A stretch of DNA of 36,892 bases from Bryobacteraceae bacterium (lineage in GTDB: Bacteria > Acidobacteriota > Terriglobia > Bryobacterales > Bryobacteraceae), in contig JASIAM010000076.1 in NCBI GenBank assembly GCA_030041985.1, positions 1-36,892 of the forward strand, read 5' to 3'. Shown here piece after piece: positions 18,601 to 25,998 of this stretch. Both the position numbers and the translations under genes were made by a program. Numbering within the stretch: the stretch's first letter is position 1; each line of letters opens with the position of its first letter. Under the pieces are notes generated by a model. It had not been told where the DNA came from and did not search any database. It worked only from the letters and a program-made list of their open reading frames with translations.

Positions 18601-18757
18601 TGCCATCTGCCAGGAGTCCATCGAGAATCTGAAACAGAGGTACGTAGGTTTCGGTGATGGCTTCGAAAAGCCAGTTTTCCTCTAGGAATTCCTGATGTTC
18701 CAGATGGCGAATGTAAGGAAGATGGGCATGCAGGATGAGAGCCAGGTAACCGTCCAT
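15668..18757 (-). CDS. Fusion of GH57 1,4-alpha-glucan branching enzyme and GT5 glycogen synthase
   Basis: A 1029-residue bifunctional-looking cytoplasmic protein. Residues 1 to about 525 are a GH57 branching-enzyme module: LILHAHLPYIRH, the nucleophile Glu189 in GFWLPECGYYPG, and the acid/base Asp350 in APYDAELFGHWWFEGP. A DUF1957-like helical segment follows. After a linker (about 525-548), residues 550-1029 form a full-length GT5 glycogen/starch synthase: KTGGLAD at 566-572 for ADP-glucose binding, HAHDWQSALA, TVHNLGYQGLF, NGADYAAWNP and EPSGLNQLYSLKYG (Glu932) of the retaining GT signature. GT5 length matches free-standing GlgA (about 480). The predicted chemistry is chain elongation from ADP-glucose plus alpha-1,6 branching on one polypeptide. 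It starts 11 bases after the DUF4912 gene, so is last in its operon. All catalytic residues named are seen; bifunctionality itself is inferred. Confidence 0.93.
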   Translation of the reverse strand: MDGYLALILHAHLPYIRHLEHQEFLEENWLFEAITETYVPLFQILDGLLADGIDFRLTISLTPTLALMLLDPPLQARYLKRLERTIELAGKEVARTRSLPEFHPLALLYQRLFLRVHDGFVNRYGKDLVGALDRFQRTGKVEVIASAATHGYLPLLSVNPSAVRAQIRLGVEHYMQTFGRAPQGFWLPECGYYPGLDELLRESGISYTVLETHGITRADRRPHYGVYAPLACPSGLAVFGRDPDSSRQVWSSEVGYPGDFDYRDFYRDIGFDLDLDYIGPYIHPDGIRIDTGFKYYRITGTGDQKQPYVPEWAERKAAAHAEHFLSERIRQVAGLASGMDRKPIIVAPYDAELFGHWWFEGPRWLDYLIRKIALDQSSLRLVTLSEYLQDYPANQVATPSLSSWGRNGFNEVWLNGHNDWICRHLQAGAEMVEKLCAAYPQATGLQLRALHQAGRELLLAQSSDWAFMMDSGEMKDYATGQIKSHLSRLHKLKAQVEAGTIDEPWLETLENQDNIFAGMPVIRAFAPANGKTEMIAGSPLPGGFAISAREPLTIAMASPELVPFAKTGGLADMVSSLAAALRSLGHRVTAIMPAYRSVLEQAVARDTGIRFHVPIGASSVEGAVLTATLGNDIPVYFIRSDRYFERPFLYSTPEGDYPDNAERFIFFARAVLEVLPRVGAPHILHAHDWQSALAVAFLKAQPELYPDLNSVRTVVTVHNLGYQGLFPPQYWNLLGLDEALFTPRHLEFYGDINFLKGGLAFADAISTVSPTYSREIQTSEYGFGLDGFFRARAADLSGILNGADYAAWNPQTDRFLAQNYGPENLAGKLVCKADLQQAFHLTPDPHLPLLGMVSRLVSQKGFDLLVSAFDGLLRRDVQFILLGTGDRQYEDFFQKAAQRNPQRIGVRIGFDEGLAHRIEAGSDMFLMPSLYEPSGLNQLYSLKYGAIPIVRATGGLKDSVQDFHPATEQGNGFVFDEFESAALLAAIDRALEVFRRKEDWARLMRQAMTADYSWERSAREYGKLYKRLL

Positions 18758-18768
18758 AAGCGGTTCGC

Positions 18769-19722
18769 TTACGGTTGCACGCCGGCGCGCGAGCGCTCGG
18801 AAGGGGAAGACGGGAGGCCGGGGAAGAAGGCGTGTTCGGCGAGGGCAGTGGGATCGAGCGGAGAGCCTGGGTGTTCGAGCGGCGCTGGCGCTCCGGTGGG
18901 CAGCCCAGCGCTACTCGACCAGTCGGCAGGGAATCGATCTGGTGCCGCGGGGGTTGCGACTTCGAAGGGCGCTCCCGCGCGGGAACGCCATGGCCGCAAC
19001 GCGTAGATCTCCGCGAGCTTCTGTTCGAGAACTTGAGCGGCATCTACACGTCTGGGAGCGCGCGCGATCCGGGGCGCGGCCGGCGCTTGCTCGCTTTGGC
19101 TCGCAACTGGCGTAGGCGCCGCGGCGGCCTCAGCAGAGCCTTTAGCGGGACCCACTTCACGCTTGTTTTCATCCCGCACAGGCTCGGCGTTCTCTGCAAG
19201 CCGCGCCACCGGCCAGGCCCGCGGAGTCTGCACCTGATTGGAACTAGCCAGTGGGCGGAACTCGCCCGCCGCGGTTTTCACGCCCAACTCCGCGTAGTAG
19301 GACTTGGCGGGACTCCCCACGTTCACATACCAGTTCCGTGTCCGCAGGTCGACATCTACCTCGAAGGAGCGCTCGGAGGCCACGTGGAAGCGCAACACGG
19401 CGGACGCAGTTTCGCGGGGAAGGCTGGTAATGCCGATATCCCAATAAGCGTGGATCAGATAGGGATCGACCACCATCAGAGTGACTCGGGGAGGCCCGTA
19501 GGAATCGGGCAGTTCGTCCCGATCCGCCGCGGGTGGGAGCGACGGCGACGTGTATTTGGCCCGTTCGATTCTCTCCCGGCCGTTCGAAAGAGAGGCGGTG
19601 CTCATCGAATTGCGATGTCCCAGACCGCGGCCTGCCGCACGCAAGGCAGCCCACATACCGGCTAGCCGGGTCTTCAAAGCCAGGAATAAGCTGGGCCACA
19701 TCCCTCCCGATTTGCCGGCCAC
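18769..19722 (-). CDS. DUF4912-domain protein
   Basis: A 317-residue protein whose central part (about 75-170) is a clear DUF4912 domain: RVTLMVVDPYLIHAYWDI, RNWYVNVGSPAKSYYAELG and GEFRPLASSNQVQTPRAWP. The fold has been likened to carbohydrate-binding beta-sandwiches, and the domain is often encoded near alpha-glucan genes; its role is unproven. The N-terminal 70 residues are basic with an amphipathic or weakly hydrophobic stretch. The C-terminal 140 residues are Ala/Pro-rich and probably disordered, apart from a helical LEQKLAEIYALRPW segment. The start is a GTG at 19722, seven bases after the zinc-protein stop; internal ATGs at about 19701 and 19605 are alternatives. It lies 11 bases upstream of the GH57-GT5 fusion, so a scaffold or glucan-binding role is plausible. 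Confidence 0.85.
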   Translation of the reverse strand: MAGKSGGMWPSLFLALKTRLAGMWAALRAAGRGLGHRNSMSTASLSNGRERIERAKYTSPSLPPAADRDELPDSYGPPRVTLMVVDPYLIHAYWDIGITSLPRETASAVLRFHVASERSFEVDVDLRTRNWYVNVGSPAKSYYAELGVKTAAGEFRPLASSNQVQTPRAWPVARLAENAEPVRDENKREVGPAKGSAEAAAAPTPVASQSEQAPAAPRIARAPRRVDAAQVLEQKLAEIYALRPWRSRAGAPFEVATPAAPDRFPADWSSSAGLPTGAPAPLEHPGSPLDPTALAEHAFFPGLPSSPSERSRAGVQP

Positions 19723-19729
19723 GTCCGCA

Positions 19730-19939
19730 TCACCGCCCAGGTTGAAACGCCTTCCATTCCAGGCGGCAATCGGAACACTTCAGCGCTCCGTAGACGTTGT
19801 AATAGGTAGCGTATCCCGTGCTCGTGTCGGTTTTCGCCAGTGTCATTTCGTCATGAATGTGCGCGTGCTGATGACAAAGTCCGCGGCCGCAGGCTGCACA
19901 TGTTCCTCGAGCCATGTTCTCACAGAACCAGCATTTCAC
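19730..19939 (-). CDS. Small zinc-finger-like protein in the glucan operon
   Basis: About 69 residues, with Cys/His pairs in B-box or zinc-ribbon style: CWFC, CAAC, a CHQHAHIH cluster and a late CSDC. The start is the GTG at 19937-19939, because GGAGGAG lies eight bases upstream; the in-frame ATG at 19972 has no ribosome site and adds eleven residues without zinc ligands. It sits between the GH57 gene (56 bases upstream) and DUF4912 (seven bases downstream), so is co-transcribed with glucan enzymes. No membrane segment is seen. Function is unknown; a small adaptor or regulatory protein is possible but not shown by the sequence. Confidence 0.75.
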   Translation of the reverse strand: MKCWFCENMARGTCAACGRGLCHQHAHIHDEMTLAKTDTSTGYATYYNVYGALKCSDCRLEWKAFQPGR

Positions 19940-19994
19940 AATATCAGCTCCTCCAAGGCCGGGAAGATTCAAAGAAACGGGCCTTTTTCAGCGA

Positions 19995-21488
19995 TCAGAA
20001 ATCGTGTTGCAGGATGGCGGTGGCCCGCCGGCAAAGCTCGCGCGCGTAATCGGTCCACACGCCCGTGCCCCAATACCGGAAGCAACTGGTCTGGGTCATC
20101 AGTAAGTAGTATACGGCGTTCCGGTAGCGATATTCCGACGGATTTACGTCCCGCGTCTTTTGGGCGAACAAGGCGCTCACTTGTTCGATCGGCCCCAACA
20201 CATCACCGTAGCCTTTTACCCAGGAGAGATTATTGGTCCAGCTCCCGCCTTCCACGTTGAAACGGTTGTCCTGCTTGCGCAATTCCTCGATCACTTCTTC
20301 GAGAGCGGCCCCTTTGTCAACGGCGTCCGCCCGGCCCTGGAGCCGGTCCCAGATGCGCTTCTGCATGATGGGCTGGATGGCGGGGAAGTTTCGCTCCTCG
20401 ACTCCCATGGCATCGAGATATTCCAGGTACTCAGTGACATTCATGGGAGGCGTATCGGAACCGGACGCTTCCCGCATGACTTCCATGTACTTGGAGGGAA
20501 ATTCGTTCATCATGACGCCGCCATTTTCACCGTCCGCAATCTGGGCACAAACCGGGGGAACGGATTTGCCCGCCACGGGGGAACGATTCAAGCCCCTGGC
20601 CTCGTAATAAGGTTGCATTTGCGCTACCAGCTTGGTGTCACTGCCCTGGGTCTTCACGATGGCGGTGATGGTTTGGGTTTGGCCCGCGGAATTCCGCGCC
20701 ACCAGCAGATGCGGCAGATGCGGTTCGCGAACGGGACCGCCATCCTCCACACGTTCTATAGAATGCTCCTGCACCAGTACCCAGCGGAAACCACTATCTT
20801 TGAGCGTGCGGACGAATTCGTAGGCGACATCGGGATGATTGGGCAACGCCATTTCCGGCGGGGAAAATCCACGCACCCGGCTAAGTGCTTCGAGGCCGAA
20901 CATGGAAGCGAAATGATGCTGCCAGGCGCGCACGTGATGGCGAAAATCCTGCACGGGGGTGGAAGGCGCGACGGCGTGGCCCCACGCGGTGCCCAGCCAC
21001 TCGACGCCGCGCCGGTATGCGGGATCGCGCGTGATGCGTTGTAAAGCTTCGATCACGTCGTGAAGGCCCATGGTTCGCAGGCCGTGCAGCAGGCATCCGG
21101 AATAATCGAGCATGATGCGCGGCTGCTTCCCTTCGCCGATCAATTGCGGAATGAACTCCCCCATGCGCTTATAGCACCAGGCGAAGATGCCGGCATTGTG
21201 ACGGGCTTCGTCGTTGCCGAAATCGCGCATGAACTGAAGATTGCAAATGATCGGCGCCGTGCCGAGGTCATGGCTACCTGCCGGGATGAGTGGCTGATGC
21301 ATATGGAGAGCATTGGCGAAGCCGCTCCGGACGCGGCCAAAATCGATGCCACACTCCGGCAGATAGAAGGGACCACTGCGGGCCATAGCCTGAGTGATAG
21401 CGTCCTCAGATCCGCACAGGTTCGGAACGCCGTCCACATATTCCGGCAAGCTGACCGATCCGATTTCGGGCAAAGTAGTGGTGCTCAT
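19995..21488 (-). CDS. GH57-family glycoside hydrolase of unassigned specificity
   Basis: A 497-residue protein distinct from the GH57 branching module downstream. GH57-like motifs are seen in order: ANALHMHQPLIP (motif 1, about 59-69), GTAWGHAVAP (motif 2, about 166-175), RGFSPPEMALPNHPD with Glu212 in the nucleophile position (motif 3), and IADGENGGVMMNEF with Asp319 in the acid/base position (motif 4). A late W-rich segment (FRYWGTGVWTDYAREL) follows. GH57 contains amylases, 4-alpha-glucanotransferases, amylopullulanases and branching enzymes; this sequence matches none well enough to name. The ATG at 21486-21488 is chosen; an ATG four codons earlier is possible, and the open frame to 21722 runs into the opposite gene. 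It is first in the GH57, zinc protein, DUF4912, GH57-GT5 run. Confidence 0.85.
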   Translation of the reverse strand: MSTTTLPEIGSVSLPEYVDGVPNLCGSEDAITQAMARSGPFYLPECGIDFGRVRSGFANALHMHQPLIPAGSHDLGTAPIICNLQFMRDFGNDEARHNAGIFAWCYKRMGEFIPQLIGEGKQPRIMLDYSGCLLHGLRTMGLHDVIEALQRITRDPAYRRGVEWLGTAWGHAVAPSTPVQDFRHHVRAWQHHFASMFGLEALSRVRGFSPPEMALPNHPDVAYEFVRTLKDSGFRWVLVQEHSIERVEDGGPVREPHLPHLLVARNSAGQTQTITAIVKTQGSDTKLVAQMQPYYEARGLNRSPVAGKSVPPVCAQIADGENGGVMMNEFPSKYMEVMREASGSDTPPMNVTEYLEYLDAMGVEERNFPAIQPIMQKRIWDRLQGRADAVDKGAALEEVIEELRKQDNRFNVEGGSWTNNLSWVKGYGDVLGPIEQVSALFAQKTRDVNPSEYRYRNAVYYLLMTQTSCFRYWGTGVWTDYARELCRRATAILQHDF

Positions 21489-21575
21489 AGCAATTTCCAT
21501 TGTGACGGATTTGGTGTTGCAGAATCTCCCCGACCCCGGCCAAAGGGGTGGCCGATGACAAGCTGAGCGGCTACC

Positions 21576-21863
21576 ATGAAAGAAAATACTATTATGGATC
21601 GTCTTGACCGCATCGAAGCCAGTATCGAACGCCTCGCCCAACAGCACGAGGCTGAACTGCACGAAATCCGCGAACTCTTCAAGGAAATGCTGAAGCGACA
21701 CGACGACAGCCACCGTATGCACGAAACGTGGCTACTTGACCATGACTATGTATTGCGCGAGGTCACAGCCGCCATCCGCGCCCTCACTGCCGCTCAGCAA
21801 AACACCGAGCACACGCTGCAAGTCTTAATCGACTCACTCCGCAGCGGCAACGGCCGTAAGTAA
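21576..21863 (+). CDS. Small coiled-coil protein, unknown function
   Basis: A 95-residue charged protein without cysteines, signal peptide or membrane helix. Heptad-like spacing of Leu/Ile runs through most of it (DRLDRIEASIERLAQQ, LHEIRELFKEMLKRHD, LREVTAAIRALTA), which predicts a coiled coil. An alternative ATG lies six codons in, where the heptads begin. Ribosome sites are weak for both. It is encoded between the GH57 and GT4 genes but on the opposite strand. I do not recognise a family, though coiled-coil proteins of this style are common in acidobacterial genomes. Confidence 0.6.
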   Translation: MKENTIMDRLDRIEASIERLAQQHEAELHEIRELFKEMLKRHDDSHRMHETWLLDHDYVLREVTAAIRALTAAQQNTEHTLQVLIDSLRSGNGRK

Positions 21864-21928
21864 GCACCCTTCGACCCCGCGACGCGCGGTGTAGGCCGGA
21901 GAGGGCCGTCCAGTTCCACGCGAGAGCG

Positions 21929-23086
21929 TCAGCTTTGATACACGCGCATGGTTTGCTCCGCTACGGCGTCCCAGGTGAATGCCGTTTCCGCGGCTAAGCG
22001 GCCATTGCGCCCCATCCACCGGGCCCACTCGAAATCCGTGAACAGAGTGCCGAGGCCCCACGCGATGGAATTAGCGTTGGCATGGACCTTCAAGCCATTC
22101 ACGTTGTGCCAGACGAACTCTTCCGGCCCTCCGTTGCGCGTAGAGACCACCGGCTTGCCGGCGCTCCAGGCCTCCAGAATCACGATGCCAAAAGGCTCGT
22201 TGCGGCTGGGCACGCAGACCACGTCGCAGGACCGGTACAGGTCCGCCAGAGTGCCGTTGGTCTGGAAACCGACAAAACGAGTAGCGTGCGCCACACCCAA
22301 CTGCTGGGCGCGGGTCTCAACGGGTTTACGCAGCTCGCCTTCGCCGGCAAAAATGAATTTGGCGCGCGCGTATTGTTTCAAGATGGCGGGGACGGTTTCC
22401 ATTAACAGATCGGGCCCCTTTTGATGAGCCATGCGGCCCACAAACAGCACCGTCGGATCCGTCGGCCCTATCGCATATCGCCTTTTGATCGCGGCCGGTT
22501 CAATAAATCCATCGTAGTTGCGAACGTTTACGCCGTTATAAACGACCGAAATCTTCGGCTCCGGGACTTCGTACATCCACTGGACTTCGCGCTGCAAAGC
22601 ACCCGACACCGTAATCACGCGATCCGCCCACACGGTGCCAGCGCGCTCCTGGTAGCGCACGCGCTCGGATTGTCCGCTGCAGAACCGGTTGCCACAACGG
22701 CCATATTCAGTGGAATGAATAGTCAGAATGCCGCGGCGCTCGCGCTGCTGGCGAATCCAGATCATGGCGTTCGCGGCCAGCCAGTCATGTGCGTGGATTA
22801 CGTCGAACGCTCCGCCGTAATTTTCCGCCGCAAACACGTAATCGACGAAGGAGCGGCACATGTTATTCACTTCATCCACAAAGTTGGCGTTCAGGTCAAA
22901 AGGGCAGCGGTGATAGTGCACGCCATGGATGCGGTCGTACTTGGCTTGTCCGCGGCCAATGCGCGTGAACACGTGGACTTCATGGCCTTGGCGCTCGAGC
23001 GCGGCAGCCAATTCCGTGACGTGGGTAGCGATTCCGCCCACCGGTATGGAATGCAAAGACTCCCAACTTAAAAATGCAATTTTCAT
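21929..23086 (-). CDS. Glycosyltransferase family 4 (possible glucan synthase-type)
   Basis: A 385-residue retaining GT-B enzyme. The N-terminal Rossmann domain has the acceptor/donor loop VGGIATHVTELAAAL, and HAHDWLAANA carries the conserved His-Asp. The linker has VVYNGVN, and the C-terminal domain has TVLFVGRMAHQKGPDLL and the E-x7-E signature EPFGIVILEAWSAGKPVVS. GT4 enzymes use nucleotide sugars or sugar phosphates; some act as ADP-glucose-dependent glucan or maltose-1-phosphate synthases. Its position in a glucan block makes such a role attractive but unproven. GGAG lies about ten bases before the ATG. It diverges from glgB across a long spacer. Confidence 0.88.
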   Translation of the reverse strand: MKIAFLSWESLHSIPVGGIATHVTELAAALERQGHEVHVFTRIGRGQAKYDRIHGVHYHRCPFDLNANFVDEVNNMCRSFVDYVFAAENYGGAFDVIHAHDWLAANAMIWIRQQRERRGILTIHSTEYGRCGNRFCSGQSERVRYQERAGTVWADRVITVSGALQREVQWMYEVPEPKISVVYNGVNVRNYDGFIEPAAIKRRYAIGPTDPTVLFVGRMAHQKGPDLLMETVPAILKQYARAKFIFAGEGELRKPVETRAQQLGVAHATRFVGFQTNGTLADLYRSCDVVCVPSRNEPFGIVILEAWSAGKPVVSTRNGGPEEFVWHNVNGLKVHANANSIAWGLGTLFTDFEWARWMGRNGRLAAETAFTWDAVAEQTMRVYQS

Positions 23087-23605
23087 GAAGGCAATTCTCC
23101 AGCGCGGCGCATCGCCCGGTGAAGGGCTTTCGGCAAGGGCTACTTATTCCGGTAGCAGTTTAATTGTTGCGTTACCGTGACAGGGGGTTTGGGCTGCGGC
23201 GGCACAACTTCCGCGGCCGCGGCTCCAGGCGCGCCCACTCGTGGACAAAATCAGTTCAGGCATATCGGGCGTTTTTGATGTATTTCCGCTACAAAACCAC
23301 GCCAATTCTCGAACTAGGAGAGTGATGCCACAGAGAGCCAGCGGGATTCGACAAACTGGCAGAATACTTCTGACCTCGGGACTGTGAGAGAGATTCATGG
23401 TTCTCCACGGTCATCTTCCGGATTGTGGAAGAACACACATAGTTCGTTCCCTCTTAGTGCTTACTCCAGCATTGTGTCATAGCAACAGTGAGCTGGCAAA
23501 GAAAAAAAGCTTACTAATGATTTGAGGTGTTTCTAATTGCTCAGTTGTGGAGAAGACTCAGTTCTGTAATGCTGAGATTTTCGATCGCATAGGAGAAGAT
23601 TGCAC
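23087..23605. other. Divergent intergenic region between the GT4 gene and glgB
   Basis: About 520 bases without a convincing gene; a short 84-codon frame (23144-23398, minus) lacks coding character. The half next to glgB is clearly richer in A+T than its surroundings. It holds a 12-bp palindrome CCGCGGCCGCGG (23211-23222), a hairpin TCTTCC/GGAAGA (23414-23432), a direct repeat CTCAGTT at 23540 and 23557 (17 bases apart), and an inverted repeat CTCAG/CTGAG (23557-23576) just before the ribosome site AGGAG at 23591. It is a likely control region for both genes, but no exact promoter can be named. Confidence 0.5.
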
Positions 23606-25870
23606 ATGTCATCCGTTATCGAGCCGATGTCTCACCACGCAAGTACTGCTAACGCCAGCGCGATTGCGGCCATTGCCGGCGGTTATCACAACTCCCCTTT
23701 CGATATCTTAGGGATGCATCCTGTAACGGTGGGTGGCAAGGCTTCGCTGGCAATCCGCACCTTCCAACCGCAAGCCTTGAGCGTTAACGTGCACCGCGCA
23801 GGAACGCAGTATCCGATGGAGCGTGTCCATCCCGCAGGCTTTTTTGAAACGGTATTTGCGGGTGAAACCGAATTCTTTCCTTATGTCTTTGCCATTACAC
23901 TACACGAAGCTCCCGGATCTCCCCAAACCCATCACTATGAAATCGAAGATCCTTATCGTTTCCCGCCGGTCCTCAGCGATTTCGATCTACATCTCTTTAG
24001 TGAAGGAACACACCTGCGGTTGTATGAGAAACTGGGCGCGCAGTTGATGGAGCACCGGGGCGTCGAAGGGGCGTGCTTTGCGGTATGGGCGCCGAATGCG
24101 GAGCGGATCAGTGTGATTGGCGGCTTCAACCAGTGGGATGGGCGGCGCCATCCTATGCGGCCGAGGGGTGCGTCCGGCGTTTGGGAAATCTTCATTCCCG
24201 GGATCCAGCAGGGTGATCTGTACAAATTCGAGGTGAAGACGCGCTACCAGGGCTACATGGCCACTAAATCGGACCCCTGCGCGTTTGCCGCGGAATTGCG
24301 TCCCAAGACGGCATCGGTGGTCTGGGACATGGATCGCTATCAGTGGCACGACAGCGAATGGATGGCAGCACGCCGGGCGCGGCAGAGTTTCGAAGCGCCG
24401 CTGGCGATTTATGAGGTGCACCTGGGTTCGTGGAAACGCGAGCCCGATGAGCAATACGGCCACCGCTGGCTCAGCTACCGGGAACTGGCCCAACAGTTGG
24501 TCCCCTATGTTAAGGAGTTGGGCTACACTCACATTGAATTAATGCCCATAACCGAGTATCCTTTCGATGGCTCCTGGGGCTATCAGACAGTTGGTTACTT
24601 CGCACCAACGTCCCGTTACGGTACGCCAGATGATTTTCGCCACTTTGTGGATCGCGCGCATGAGTCGGGCCTGGGCGTAATTATCGATTGGGTTCCGGCG
24701 CATTTCCCTAAGGACGCACATGGCCTTTCGTTCTTTGATGGGACTCACCTGTACGAACATGCGGACCTGCGCAAGGGCGAACATCAGGATTGGGGGTCAC
24801 TCATTTATAACTATGGGCGTAATGAAGTCCGGGAGTTCTTACTCTCCAGCGCGCTGTTCTGGCTGGATAAGTACCACATCGATGGACTGCGTGTGGATGC
24901 CGTGGCTTCCATGCTTTACCTGGACTATTCGCGTAAGGAAGGTGAGTGGATCGCCAACCAGTACGGAGGCCGGGAGAACCTGGAAGCAGTAGCATTTCTC
25001 AAACGCTTCAATGAAGTCGTGCACCAGGAGTACCCCGATGTACTCACGTTTGCCGAAGAGTCCACCGCCTGGGGCGGTGTCTCGCGGCCAACCTACGTCG
25101 GCGGCCTGGGCTTTGACATGAAGTGGAACATGGGTTGGATGCACGACATGCTCGAATACATTGGCAGAAATCCGGTTCATCGGCGCTATCACCATCACAA
25201 CCTCACTTTCTCGCTCTTATATGCATTCACCGAAAATTTCGTGCTGCCTTTGTCACACGACGAAGTGGTGCACGGCAAGGGGGCATTACTGGCCAAGATG
25301 CCGGGTGACTACTGGCAGCAATTCGCGAACTTGCGGGCACTGTACGGCTATATGTATGCGCATCCGGGCAAAAAGTTGCTTTTCATGGGCGGCGAGATCG
25401 GGCAATGGAACGAGTGGAGTCACCGGTGGGAGGTTGAGTGGGTGCTTCTCTATTTCGACGCTCACCGGCAAATTCAGGAATATGTGCGTGCTTTGAACCG
25501 GCTTTACCGTGAGCAGCCGGCTCTCTATCAGGTGGACTTCACCTGGAACGGTTTCGAATGGATTGACTTTCACGACGTCGATAATAGTATTGTTTCTTTT
25601 CTGCGGCGCGCCAAAGACCCGAATGACTTCGTGGTGGTCGCGGCTAACTTCACACCGGTCCCCCGGCACGGCTATCGGCTCGGTGTGCCGGAGGGAGGAT
25701 ACTACCGGGAACTACTGAACAGCGATTCCAGCTATTTCGGAGGCGGCAATCTCGGCAATAACGGCGGGGTTCCTTCGGAAGCAATCCCCTGGCAGGGCCG
25801 GCCGCACTCCATAGTGATCACGGTGCCGCCGCTGGCAGTGGCGTTTTTCAAGCGGGAAAACCGATTTTGA
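23606..25870 (+). CDS. glgB: 1,4-alpha-glucan branching enzyme, GH13
   Basis: A 754-residue cytoplasmic enzyme that cuts alpha-1,4 chains and rejoins them as alpha-1,6 branches. An N-terminal GlgB N1 domain comes first (about 25-120, [13 protein letters not shown]). A CBM48 domain follows (about 150-250, [20 protein letters not shown]), then the GH13 barrel: [31 protein letters not shown], the nucleophile Asp431 in [17 protein letters not shown], Glu484 in [12 protein letters not shown], and [11 protein letters not shown]. The 53-residue gap between the two catalytic residues equals that of E. coli GlgB. The start is the ATG at 23606 with AGGAG ten bases upstream; an in-frame TTG two codons earlier is less likely. 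This is the second branching enzyme of the block, on the opposite strand to the GH57 one. Confidence 0.97.
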   Translation: MSSVIEPMSHHASTANASAIAAIAGGYHNSPFDILGMHPVTVGGKASLAIRTFQPQALSVNVHRAGTQYPMERVHPAGFFETVFAGETEFFPYVFAITLHEAPGSPQTHHYEIEDPYRFPPVLSDFDLHLFSEGTHLRLYEKLGAQLMEHRGVEGACFAVWAPNAERISVIGGFNQWDGRRHPMRPRGASGVWEIFIPGIQQGDLYKFEVKTRYQGYMATKSDPCAFAAELRPKTASVVWDMDRYQWHDSEWMAARRARQSFEAPLAIYEVHLGSWKREPDEQYGHRWLSYRELAQQLVPYVKELGYTHIELMPITEYPFDGSWGYQTVGYFAPTSRYGTPDDFRHFVDRAHESGLGVIIDWVPAHFPKDAHGLSFFDGTHLYEHADLRKGEHQDWGSLIYNYGRNEVREFLLSSALFWLDKYHIDGLRVDAVASMLYLDYSRKEGEWIANQYGGRENLEAVAFLKRFNEVVHQEYPDVLTFAEESTAWGGVSRPTYVGGLGFDMKWNMGWMHDMLEYIGRNPVHRRYHHHNLTFSLLYAFTENFVLPLSHDEVVHGKGALLAKMPGDYWQQFANLRALYGYMYAHPGKKLLFMGGEIGQWNEWSHRWEVEWVLLYFDAHRQIQEYVRALNRLYREQPALYQVDFTWNGFEWIDFHDVDNSIVSFLRRAKDPNDFVVVAANFTPVPRHGYRLGVPEGGYYRELLNSDSSYFGGGNLGNNGGVPSEAIPWQGRPHSIVITVPPLAVAFFKRENRF

Positions 25871-25871
25871 G

Positions 25872-25944
25872 CCACAGATAAACGCAGATGAACGCAGATG
25901 AAAGGTCGTGGAGTCTATCAGTGTTCCTCTGTGTTTCTCTGCGG
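25872..25944. repeat. Inverted repeat built from 10-bp tandem units
   Basis: The left arm (25872-25902) contains two exact consecutive copies of AACGCAGATG (25881-25890, 25891-25900), preceded by a variant ACAGATA unit. The right arm (25914-25944) is its imperfect reverse complement, with CTCTGTGTTTCTCTGCGG pairing over roughly 23 of 29 positions. The whole can fold into a long hairpin with a short loop. It begins two bases after the glgB stop and lies before the convergent amidohydrolase stop, so it may end transcription from both sides. It resembles a dispersed intergenic repeat (CACAGATnAACnCAGATG style) that I know from several soil bacteria. Confidence 0.65.
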
Positions 25945-25998
25945 CCGATGGGCTTTTTGCGTATCCTGCTACCGGGGACCTTCCTCTGCAAGACCACG

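Noticed and set aside
20160-21044. 294-codon frame opposite the GH57 gene
   Set aside because: Antisense shadow of conserved glycosidase motifs.
23211-23222. 12-bp palindrome CCGCGGCCGCGG
   Set aside because: Perfect palindromes of this composition arise easily in GC-rich DNA, and nothing links it to a start site.
23144-23398. 84-codon frame in the spacer upstream of glgB
   Set aside because: Cys/Ser/Pro-rich mixed text without motif or ribosome site; more likely spacer DNA.
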